Part shown: one piece after another, positions 48,690-57,168 of the stretch | Position numbering within the stretch: the stretch's first letter is position 1 | Layout: every line of letters begins with the position of its first letter | NCBI GenBank assembly: GCA_014084085.1 | Contig: NPFB01000091.1 | Coordinates: forward strand, 1 to 64,000 | DNA: 64,000 nt | Direction: 5' to 3' | Source: Hondaea fermentalgiana | Taxonomy: Eukaryota; Sar; Bigyra; Thraustochytrida; Thraustochytriidae | The notes under the pieces: model-generated | Seen by the model: the letters and a program-made list of their open reading frames with translations, nothing else | The model's database searches: none | What the model was told of the DNA's origin: nothing | Translations under genes and position numbers: made by a program

Positions 48690-51600
48690 ATGACGACAAA
48701 CTTGAGAGCGTCGCGAGTCCTCGTTGCGGCCTTGGTGGCGGCGCTGGTGGCGCTGGCGCTGGATGGGTCTCACGCACAGACGGTGACGGCAGAGAGCATT
48801 GACGCGACGTGCACAGCGCTGCACAGAACAGTTGATGGAGACTCTTGCGGAGACTGCCTCCCGAACTACAAGGCGGCCACGGCTGCAGGCACGTGCAGAC
48901 ACACCCCGGAACCACTGCAAGTCGTCTTCGATGAAAGGACCGAGGCGGACGCGTTCGCGGCCACACTGACCGTCGCCGCGATCAATGAGCCTTGGTGCTT
49001 CTTTGCCTTTGCAGATCTCGATGGCGACGGCCAAGATGACCTCGTTGCAGGTGTTGATAACTTTGCATGGTATCGTAACGAAGGCGGCAACAGTATTGCT
49101 ACGCTGCCGACCGCTGATCTGGACATTGGCGGTTTCTCATGCCCAGAAAACGTCGTTTTCGCCGACTTCGATGGTGACGGCGACCTCGATTGCCTCGTGG
49201 CTGACTACCGAGCGCCCTTCGAGCTCGAGGACATTGGTTTCTTTCGGAACGATGGCAACGTGTCCATGCCAGCCTTTGTCGCCGCCCCAAACGACCCTTT
49301 TCCTGAAGCGCTCTATGCTGCCATAACTGCCATGCCGAGCAAATTTGAGGACAGCTGCTTCTCTTCTGTGATTGACGAGTACTCTTCGGGAGCTCTTTCG
49401 AACTGCATGAGAACCCTGAGTGTGACTGACCTCGACAATGACGGCGACCTCGACATCTTCATCCTGCCTTCGCTCTTCCCAGAGGTCATGTATCTACGTA
49501 ACGTTGGCACACTCGCCAATCCGCAATTCGTTAATGCCGTCAGCACCCTGAACCCGTTCAACGGCATCGCATTTGAGAGTCCTGAGACGATGAAGAGTAC
49601 TCTTCACTTTGCAGATTTCGACTTTGATGGTGACCTCGACGCATACCTGATCGGCATTCCAGAAAACGAAGACGACACGTCCACAATAACATATTATCGG
49701 AACAGAGGAAATGCGCAAACACCACGATTTGCTCTCGTCGAAAATGCGGCGTCGCCCTTTGCACTCACTTCGAGCTATCAAAACGCGAGCACAACGTATC
49801 TTCGCGTGGGAAGAGTTCAAGACAGCAAAGACTTTTTGCTTTTGATGATAGATTCGCAAGAGAAGTTTACGGCGCTGCTCTCCCGACCCACGCGAGGTGT
49901 CGACGCATACACGGGCCATCCAATGCCTTTACTGGATATTGACAATATGCTGGCACACTATGGTGTCGGCAACAGGACATTTCGGATTTTTAGTCTCGGA
50001 ACGCAAAAGTGGACTTTTGTAGACTACGACGGCGATGGTGACTTGGACTACATCCAATTATTCAATGGCTTTCCAGCGACACGAGCAGACAAAGATAGTG
50101 GTTACACTCTCATCAAAGGGGTTCGTCGGGTGGATTATGTGTGGGCAATCTCAAACGTTGGCTCCAGCGATCGGCCCGAGTTCAGCTTTAGTGGTTCAAT
50201 ACCGGCACTCGAGGACCTCGTGAATGCTGCAGGACGATTCATAGGCGCAGAAGATCCAGACGGGGACGGTCTCTTTAACGTCGTGATTGACGACATTGCC
50301 ACGGTCGATCTTGATGGAGATGGTGACTTTGACATGGTTCTTGCCTCCGACAATCTGCTCATTTACGTTCCAAACATGGGCAATGGAACACACATGGCAT
50401 TTAAAGACGCAGTGAATCATACGCTGAGTCCTTTCCGAGAAATTGAACTCGATGGACCGTGTTATATCGCCTTTGCGGACGTTGACGGTGATGGAGACCA
50501 GGATCTACTCACCCTCGGCTCCACAGGGTTTGCCTTTTTCAGGAACGATGGATCGACACGAAACCCGGCGTTTTTGCCTGTGGAGGATTCGAACCAGAAT
50601 CCCTTTGGCCACCTCGAAGGTTTCACTTCGGACACACACACGGATCTGATGTTCACAGACATTGATGCAGACGGCGACGTTGATCTCGTCTTTGCCTTGC
50701 AAGGCGACTACGTGTCTCGCTATCCCACAGAAAGTGACTACAATTCCTTTACTGTTCGTAATACGGGAAATGCGACTTATCCGCATTTTGAAGCTGCCAA
50801 GGAGAAGCAATTCCCATACGATGGAAGCGTGTTGGGGGATCGCTATCGTATCTATCAAGGCTATGCCGATTTGGATGGGGACGGAGATGTGGACCGAATT
50901 GAGCAGCTCTCGGATCTTACCTCATTCGATGTGGTGTTGAACTTTAACAGAAACACGGCTCGCGAATGCCTCTCCGATTGCTCATCACGCGGTTATTGCA
51001 TGCAGCCCGACAACAACACCCTTGCCGCACTTGGTGGCGTGGAGAAAGCGCTGCTGGACGTTGACAGTATTGACGCAAAGTCCTTCGACGATCTCGTTGG
51101 CGTGTGCATTTGCACTTCGTCTGACTTTGAAGGCAACGCATGCGAGCTATGTGCCAGCGATGTGGTCTATGGACGCGACTGCAACCAGTCATGCCCGGCT
51201 TTTTCTCGTACACACACGCAACCAGCGTATCCTTTGAGCCTTGCCATCGATGATTGCGTATGCGATGAAGGCTTTGTTGGAGTCGATGTAGGAGACACTT
51301 TCGAGTGTCATTGTCCGGCAGGTAGCTTTGTCAACAGTGAAGCCGGTCGTTGCGACCCCTGCCCGCTAGGGACGTTTTCCGAAGAACCGAGCGCAGACAC
51401 ATCCTGTGCAGCTTGCGCCCCTTACGGCTCTCTCACGGCAGCGCTTGGCGCCACCGAGAAGTCCATGTGCGTCTGCCCTGCTGATCGAGTTGAAGCCAAT
51501 GGCACTTGCGTATGCGCCATAGGTTTTTATCAGCAAGAAGGCGACGACGCGTCAGTCTGTGGCAAATGTCCCGCAGAACGTCCATTCACGCTGCGTGCCG

Positions 51601-53300
51601 GCGCATTGTCAGAGAGCGAGTGCGTTGTGCCCACTGGAACAATGCTGGTTAATGGCGAAGTAGAGACTTGCGACGCCGAATTCGTGGACTGCGAAGTGGC
51701 CGGTGCTACGCTCGAAACGGTCTCTGTCAAGGAAGGGTACTGGCGCATCTCGAGCACATCAACGGAATTTCTTGAGTGCCCCGAGCGAGCGTTTTGCAAG
51801 GGAGGCGCCTATGGTGATTATTGCAGCGCCCATCATGTGGGCATTCTGTGCGTCGACTGCGAAAGCGGGTACGCAATGCGTTCCGACACTTGCGAGCCCT
51901 GCACCGCAGCGGCAACGTCGCGCGATCGTGCAATCTCTGCGGTGGTGTGGATTTTCGCGGTTATCCTTCTCTTCACTCCAGCAGCAGTGACCGCCATAAA
52001 GTGGAAGTATTCCAATGACTCATTAGATGACGAGAGGCAGACGTCGGGACTGTTGACCATGGTTCGCAAGTGGCTTTCTCAGGCCAGAGAATCGCTTAGT
52101 GTCATCCTGCCCCACTTTGGCGTGAAGCTGCGCATTACGCTCGTTTTTTACCAACTTTACACGCAATTCGTGAAAGTTATTGGAGTGGAGACTTCAGCTG
52201 CGTCCGTTCTCGGTGCATTTGTTGATCTGAACCTTGGTCGTCTGCTGGGCATTCTGCAAGTGGGCTGCAGCTACTCTGGCAACTTTTATACGCAGCTGCT
52301 CCTTTCGACCGTGCTTCCAATTGTGGCGATCGGCGCCGTAGCTGTCGTGGCGTGGATAGCACAAAAAATGAGCGGCGTGACGACCGGGACGCGGGCTGCT
52401 CTGCAATTTGCTACATGGTGTGCATTTCAGATTCTCTGGGTCGTGTACTCTGGTATCGCTGCGACGCTGACAGAAACATTTCTTTCTCACGAGATGCCCA
52501 GATACGAGGGCGATGAGGACCCATACATGGCATTACGCGTGGACTATTCGATCGACTTTGACTCGACAGCGAGCCGTCGCGCTCGTGTGTACGCTGGTTT
52601 CATGTTTGCTTTGTATCCTGTGGGCGTCGGTGTGCTGTTTTCCGTGTCAGCCTGGTGTCTCAAAAAAGGTTGGAGCCAAGGAGAAAGTCTTTCTCGAAAG
52701 GCGATGGCAGAAGGTATTGCATTCCTATTGAAGCCGTATCGGGAGAATCGTTTCTGGTTCGAGAGTTTTGAGCTGTGGCGTCGATTCGTCTTGACATCAA
52801 TCTTTATCCTCGTCACGCAAGTTTCAGGTAGCGGCGGTATACTCTTTTTCACCTTGGCGTGCGTGCTTTTTGCGTGGTTCGTGGAGCTGGTCGCACCTTA
52901 CACGGAAGCAACCGATTTCTGGCTTGCACGGGTGTCAATGATATTACTTGTTTGCCTCGGCGCGGTGGCATTGAGCATGAAGCTGAATCTTTGCGACGAG
53001 TCCCTCGCGACCAAGCTTTTTCGTGGTATTGCAGTACTCGAGCTCATGGCCTTCGTTCTGTCTCTGGTCATTGTGTTCCACGCCAAGAAGAAAAGCAGTA
53101 GAACAAAATCACTCGCTTGCGACGAAGAATCGAGTCAAGGATCCACAGATGTATTTAGGGATGACTCGCCATTTGTGCAAGTTGCAGATGTGCTGAAAGC
53201 GAACACATCGCAGACCAAACACGGTGCCTCGTTTGCTTCGTCAAATGTTGATGATATGGAAGACGGCATGGCAGCTGAAAAGGTTGTCAACTTTTCATGA
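48690..53300 (+). CDS. secreted FG-GAP/VCBS-repeat, Cys-rich, multi-pass membrane protein
   Basis: A 1536-residue protein. A signal peptide (~1-29, hydrophobic VLVAALVAALVALAL, Ala-rich cleavage region) leads the ectodomain. About nine calcium-loop repeats of the FADxDGDGDxD type run from ~107 to ~735 (for example FADFDGDGDLD, VTDLDNDGDLD, FADVDGDGDQD), as in integrin-alpha beta-propellers. Next is a Cys-rich stretch (~755-1075) with an EGF-like start and ephrin-receptor/TNFR-like modules (CPAGSFVNSEAGRCDPCPLG). Residues ~1080-1465 contain about eight hydrophobic spans; FYQLYTQFVKVIGV lies just after the first. The cytosolic tail is ~70 residues, Ser- and Asp-rich. Similar membrane parts occur, as I recall, in uncharacterised algal and oomycete proteins. 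It is probably a surface receptor, adhesion protein or channel; ligand and activity are unknown. Confidence 0.85.
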   Translation: MTTNLRASRVLVAALVAALVALALDGSHAQTVTAESIDATCTALHRTVDGDSCGDCLPNYKAATAAGTCRHTPEPLQVVFDERTEADAFAATLTVAAINEPWCFFAFADLDGDGQDDLVAGVDNFAWYRNEGGNSIATLPTADLDIGGFSCPENVVFADFDGDGDLDCLVADYRAPFELEDIGFFRNDGNVSMPAFVAAPNDPFPEALYAAITAMPSKFEDSCFSSVIDEYSSGALSNCMRTLSVTDLDNDGDLDIFILPSLFPEVMYLRNVGTLANPQFVNAVSTLNPFNGIAFESPETMKSTLHFADFDFDGDLDAYLIGIPENEDDTSTITYYRNRGNAQTPRFALVENAASPFALTSSYQNASTTYLRVGRVQDSKDFLLLMIDSQEKFTALLSRPTRGVDAYTGHPMPLLDIDNMLAHYGVGNRTFRIFSLGTQKWTFVDYDGDGDLDYIQLFNGFPATRADKDSGYTLIKGVRRVDYVWAISNVGSSDRPEFSFSGSIPALEDLVNAAGRFIGAEDPDGDGLFNVVIDDIATVDLDGDGDFDMVLASDNLLIYVPNMGNGTHMAFKDAVNHTLSPFREIELDGPCYIAFADVDGDGDQDLLTLGSTGFAFFRNDGSTRNPAFLPVEDSNQNPFGHLEGFTSDTHTDLMFTDIDADGDVDLVFALQGDYVSRYPTESDYNSFTVRNTGNATYPHFEAAKEKQFPYDGSVLGDRYRIYQGYADLDGDGDVDRIEQLSDLTSFDVVLNFNRNTARECLSDCSSRGYCMQPDNNTLAALGGVEKALLDVDSIDAKSFDDLVGVCICTSSDFEGNACELCASDVVYGRDCNQSCPAFSRTHTQPAYPLSLAIDDCVCDEGFVGVDVGDTFECHCPAGSFVNSEAGRCDPCPLGTFSEEPSADTSCAACAPYGSLTAALGATEKSMCVCPADRVEANGTCVCAIGFYQQEGDDASVCGKCPAERPFTLRAGALSESECVVPTGTMLVNGEVETCDAEFVDCEVAGATLETVSVKEGYWRISSTSTEFLECPERAFCKGGAYGDYCSAHHVGILCVDCESGYAMRSDTCEPCTAAATSRDRAISAVVWIFAVILLFTPAAVTAIKWKYSNDSLDDERQTSGLLTMVRKWLSQARESLSVILPHFGVKLRITLVFYQLYTQFVKVIGVETSAASVLGAFVDLNLGRLLGILQVGCSYSGNFYTQLLLSTVLPIVAIGAVAVVAWIAQKMSGVTTGTRAALQFATWCAFQILWVVYSGIAATLTETFLSHEMPRYEGDEDPYMALRVDYSIDFDSTASRRARVYAGFMFALYPVGVGVLFSVSAWCLKKGWSQGESLSRKAMAEGIAFLLKPYRENRFWFESFELWRRFVLTSIFILVTQVSGSGGILFFTLACVLFAWFVELVAPYTEATDFWLARVSMILLVCLGAVALSMKLNLCDESLATKLFRGIAVLELMAFVLSLVIVFHAKKKSSRTKSLACDEESSQGSTDVFRDDSPFVQVADVLKANTSQTKHGASFASSNVDDMEDGMAAEKVVNFS

Positions 53301-53516
53301 GTGAGAGCGTTGGGCAGAATAAAGTCAGGGAGTTGCGTGACATGATTTGTATCTTTGCAAATTCTGGCTCGGCAAATTGTGGGCTTAGCAACTGTATATG
53401 TGAGACAGTAACAATTTTTCCTTTTTGCTGCTGCTCCGATTCCAGCCAAAAGTCTCAATCGACTGCATTCAAGAAAAGAAGAGGAAAGTAGAAAAAGAGG
53501 ACAAGAAAGAATAGTA

Positions 53517-54758
53517 TTATGAAACGATTCCATTGGCGATCGTTGGGACCGAGCAAGGACCCTTGCTGGTCGTAAAGAGATGCACCTTGCCATCTTGGCC
53601 AAGCCAGCAGGGGTTGCGGTCGGCGGTGGTCTTCAGGTTGGGAGCGACGGCCTCGAAGATCTTCTTCTTGGCGACCTGAGCGGGGGTGGCGGGCTCAAAG
53701 GGGCCTCCCTCGATGCCCTGGAAGACAACGCGCTCACCAATTTCTGCACCGGCCGGGGGGTCAACGACCTCGACCTGTGTCTTGTCGGCGTTGCTGGCGC
53801 AGAGCACCATTCCGTTCGAAAGGTAGCCTCCGAGCTTGCGTGCCTTGAGGTTGCAGAGAACCAAGCAGAGACGGCCTTCGAGGTCAGAAGGAGAGCTGTA
53901 AAAGCTGCGGAGGCCGGACGCAATAGGACGCGGCTCCTCCTCGCCAACATCGATCGTTTCGCAAAAGAGGTGATCCGAAGCCTCGTGGTTCCAGCACTTG
54001 ACAATCTTACCAACGCGAATGTCCATCTTGGTGATGATGGGTTGGTCGTCTGCCGGAGCAGGAGCGTTGTTGCCCTTCTTTTTGCCGTCCTTTGCGGGCT
54101 TGGCGTCCTTGGCGCCTCCCTTGGCTTCCTTCTTATTCTTGTTGTTCTTGCTGTCGGGCTTTTCGGCGCCCTTCTTGGCATCCTTATCGGCATCGCCCCG
54201 GGCCACCTTGGCCGGCGGCGCAGAGGATCCGGCAGCGCCGTTGGGGAGCTTGGACCATACGTCCGGGACGGCGAACTTGACCTGCTTGAGGTCTTGGCCC
54301 GCAGCGGCCTGAACACTCTCGTCGAGCTGGAGCGAGTTGAACCACCTGCAGGCCGCAGGGACGGAGTCGCTCGACTTGGGCTGGAAACTCGTCCGCAGGG
54401 CCCAGAAGAGAGCCAAATCGGCCAGCGAGGGGTACAAGGGAGAGGCCACAAAGCTCTGCGTCTGCAGGCAGCCGTCGAGGGCCTCGAGGACCTTTTGCAC
54501 GCTCTTCTCGTCGCCGTCCACGACCTCCTTGGACTTGACGCTCAGCCACTGCGCGACGCGGGCCTGCTCCTCTGCGCCGGCGCCCAGCCACCTCCGCTGC
54601 GCCTCCGGGGCGCCGCCTGCCGCCTCCACGACGGCGCGCAGCTGCGCATTCGGCAGGCTCGCCGCCTTGCGCGCGGCATCCGCGACCGCCGCGGCGCCCG
54701 ACGCGCCTGCGCGGGCCACCACGCCCGCCACGAACTGCAGCTCTCCGGCCGCCGCCAT
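53517..54758 (-). CDS. Arc1p/AIMP1-like tRNA-binding cofactor
   Basis: A 413-residue protein. Residues ~1-175 are helical and look like the GST-C-like domain that docks Arc1p onto aminoacyl-tRNA synthetases. A Lys-rich linker (~180-238) follows. Residues ~243-345 form the EMAPII/Trbp111 tRNA-binding OB fold: KMDIRVGKIVKCWNHEASD is its classic beginning, and ASGLRSFY, NLKARKLGG and SNGMVLCAS its later blocks. The remaining ~70 residues are the EMAPII-specific C-terminal extension (GQDGKVHLFTTSKGPCSVPT). Such proteins deliver tRNA to synthetases (MetRS and GluRS in yeast) in the cytosol. Human AIMP1 lacks the GST-like part, so the architecture is closer to Arc1p. Confidence 0.9.
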   Translation of the reverse strand: MAAAGELQFVAGVVARAGASGAAAVADAARKAASLPNAQLRAVVEAAGGAPEAQRRWLGAGAEEQARVAQWLSVKSKEVVDGDEKSVQKVLEALDGCLQTQSFVASPLYPSLADLALFWALRTSFQPKSSDSVPAACRWFNSLQLDESVQAAAGQDLKQVKFAVPDVWSKLPNGAAGSSAPPAKVARGDADKDAKKGAEKPDSKNNKNKKEAKGGAKDAKPAKDGKKKGNNAPAPADDQPIITKMDIRVGKIVKCWNHEASDHLFCETIDVGEEEPRPIASGLRSFYSSPSDLEGRLCLVLCNLKARKLGGYLSNGMVLCASNADKTQVEVVDPPAGAEIGERVVFQGIEGGPFEPATPAQVAKKKIFEAVAPNLKTTADRNPCWLGQDGKVHLFTTSKGPCSVPTIANGIVS

Positions 54759-55309
54759 CCTGACTCGCGCGCTCGCCGCCTCGCCCCACGTGCCTCCGCG
54801 TCTGGCGCCGCCTCGCGGGATCGGGCTTTGCTTTCCTCGTCCTCCATCATCGTCTCATCAATCAATCACCGATCGATCGATCTTCTTGCCTGCCGTCCAC
54901 ACATACACTGGCAGACAGACAGAGGAGAAAGAGAAAGAAAGGCCTCTTTCCGGGACTGCTGCTCGTGCCAGTGGCGCCGACAGCGGCGCGAAGAGCGTGG
55001 AGGCCGGGGACGGCGCCGGCGACGAGCCGGGCCTCGAGCTGCGAGAGCGCAAGAGTCACGCACGGTGGTGGTGTCGGGGTTCGCTCGGAAGGTGATGTGG
55101 CTCGAGGGTGTAGTCAGAGTCACGGGTTGATGATGAAGAAGAAGGTGATCCAGAGGCGCGCGCACACCTCGAGTGACAGGCAGGAGAGAACCTCGACGTT
55201 TGAGAACGCAGAGCGAGTCGAACTTGGCACGTTGACGAGGACGAGAACGCCGAGCGCGCGCAGCAGCTGAGCAGAGCAAGAGCACAAGAGAAGAGGAAAG
55301 AAAAAGGTC
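54759..55309. other. divergent spacer
   Basis: 551 bases between Arc1-like and TRAF-type genes. Includes CGATCGATCGAT (54868-54879) and GACAGACAGAC near 54914. No gene is seen. Confidence 0.55.
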
Positions 55310-56938
55310 ATGCCGGTGACCTTCGCACCTGCGAGACTGCCGGCTGCGCGCGGCGGCGGCGGCAGCGGCGGCGGCGGCAAGTCGAGGGCGCACGGGAAAA
55401 CGCGCAGCCTCGACCGCAGGGAAACGCTGGAGCGCGACGCGCGCACACTCGACCTGGAGGAGCAAGAACCGGAATTCTCTTGCCCAGACTGCGGCGAAGA
55501 TGTACCTGTCCGTAAGGTTCAGGAGCACGCGCGTATCGCATGTGATTTTCGCATCGTGACCTGCAAGGCGCCAGGGTGCCAACTCCGCGTGCCTTTCGTT
55601 GACCTCGACTGGCACCGCGAAGTGGACTGCAAGTACACCCGTCGAAGGCGGAGACTTGTTCGCTCCGCACAAAGCCACGTCGAAGAAATGGCAACTGCGT
55701 CTTGCAAGGCCTGTGGCGAAAGCTTCCCCAAAGCCAAAGCCGAGAGACATGCATGGGTATGCCAAGAAAAGCTGGTCGCCTGCCCCAATGTTATCACTGG
55801 ATGTCTCGCTTTTGTCAAGGCTTCCGATCTCGACGAACATCTTGCGCAGGATTGCAAGCACCAGGCGCGTCGTCGTGATCTCGCATGCAAATTTCGTGAA
55901 ATGGAGGTCTCGGGAGTCTCATGCGAGGCGTGCGGGCAGCAAGGCATTGATGTAAGAGGTTGGCGCAGGCACAGAGAAAACGACTGCCCGATGCGTTTGA
56001 TCCAGTGTCCTCTTGGTTGTGGTGCAAAGGACATTATATGGCAGCACCTTGAGGACCACTACGAAGAGTCCTGCCCACGACGACAAAAGAGAGACGAACT
56101 CATTAAAAGTGGACAGGCCAAAGTCACAACAAGTTTTCGATGCACCATGGGATGCGGCGCACGAATACCAGAGGCTTGTATGCCTGGCCACATTAAGCGC
56201 GAGTGCCCAAATCGCTATGTCCAGTGCGAGTGTGGTCACAGCATCCGTATCAAGGATCGCGCTCTACACCAGCGCACGGATCTCGTCTACACTGTGCATC
56301 GAGTAGCGCGTTGCATCTTTGCAGTTCGTCGCGAGGGTCTCGCGTCTCTTTCTCTGGCACGCGGACGAATGCCGCAACAAGTCGCTTGTCCACTGGAGTG
56401 TGGCGAGGATCTCACACACAAAGAGCTCCAGGATCATGTTCGCCATCTGTGCAGCAACCGCCTTGTCCAATGTCGATTTACCCACATTCAATGCGGACTT
56501 CACGGAAGGAAATTGCGCGCCGGCGACATTGCGCGTCACGAGCGAGAGGAATGCGCGGGCGCCGCTACATTTCGCAAGCAAATCGAAAACGGTCAGCGAC
56601 GCAAGCTTCATGAAACGTGTTCACAAGCATGTGGCACTGCGCTTCCCCATGCCCGCATGCGCACACACCAGAAGCATGTTTGCGCGCAGCGTCCTGTCCC
56701 GTGCCGTCTTGGATGCGGCCAGCTTGTCCCCTGGGCAGGACAAGAGGCGCATATTCGTGCAGGCTCTTGCACGGTTGCCCTACAGCGTGATGCGCTTGCT
56801 CGTCAATCCGAAGAACGCGCTCAGAAAAAGAAGGAGTTGCAGTTGCAAGAGCTAAGAAAGCGCGAGGAAGAAGAGAGAGAAGCAGACGAGCTCACCGTCA
56901 GCTCTGAAGAATCAGCCACGTCTACTGAGGAAAACTGA
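55310..56938 (+). CDS. TRAF-type zinc-finger repeat protein
   Basis: A 542-residue protein. From ~60 to ~500 it consists of repeated Cys-His units of the TRAF/XIAF-type pattern, C-x2-C ... H-x3/4-C-x2-R-x-V-x-C: FSCPDCGEDV, HARIACDFRIVTC, HAWVCQEKLVAC, HRENDCPMRLIQCPLGCG, HIKRECPNRYVQCECG, HVRHLCSNRLVQC and HQKHVCAQRPVPC. There is no RING domain and no MATH domain. The last ~60 residues are Gln/Lys, then Glu-rich helix. Proteins made only of such repeats are common in stramenopiles; they probably mediate protein or nucleic-acid contacts. One repeat (~325-360, 56280-56385) is broken, and the neighbouring frame there reads HADECRNK, so a local frame error is possible. Confidence 0.8.
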   Translation: MPVTFAPARLPAARGGGGSGGGGKSRAHGKTRSLDRRETLERDARTLDLEEQEPEFSCPDCGEDVPVRKVQEHARIACDFRIVTCKAPGCQLRVPFVDLDWHREVDCKYTRRRRRLVRSAQSHVEEMATASCKACGESFPKAKAERHAWVCQEKLVACPNVITGCLAFVKASDLDEHLAQDCKHQARRRDLACKFREMEVSGVSCEACGQQGIDVRGWRRHRENDCPMRLIQCPLGCGAKDIIWQHLEDHYEESCPRRQKRDELIKSGQAKVTTSFRCTMGCGARIPEACMPGHIKRECPNRYVQCECGHSIRIKDRALHQRTDLVYTVHRVARCIFAVRREGLASLSLARGRMPQQVACPLECGEDLTHKELQDHVRHLCSNRLVQCRFTHIQCGLHGRKLRAGDIARHEREECAGAATFRKQIENGQRRKLHETCSQACGTALPHARMRTHQKHVCAQRPVPCRLGCGQLVPWAGQEAHIRAGSCTVALQRDALARQSEERAQKKKELQLQELRKREEEEREADELTVSSEESATSTEEN

Positions 56939-57168
56939 AAAGGTGGGATTTTAGCAAGGGAGACACAATCGTGAACAACCTATTGATCACAATTAAATAT
57001 TCTTTTGAGGGTTGTTGGACGTATGTGTGAATGTACTGCCCCAAAAAAACGAGTTTCGGTGTTTTGTAAAGACCTGCTTGCCGTTTTGCTTACTTGGTTT
57101 GCCGACTTGGTTTGCTTACTGGTAATGAGCCGATTAATCGGTGAAAAGATCACATCTAGGTAGTTCCT
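56939..57168. other. convergent 3' spacer
   Basis: AT-richer sequence between convergent stops. It contains AATTAAATATT near 56991 and a perfect 12-base palindrome CCGATTAATCGG (57130-57141). Confidence 0.5.

Noticed and set aside
50585..50606. tRNA-like B-box sequence (GGATTCGAACC)
   Set aside because: It lies inside the VCBS-protein coding frame, and no acceptor stem or A box can be placed around it.
53580..55130. Plus-strand open frame of about 516 codons opposite the Arc1-like gene
   Set aside because: It is antisense to a clear EMAPII-domain protein and has Leu/Val/Arg-biased shadow composition.
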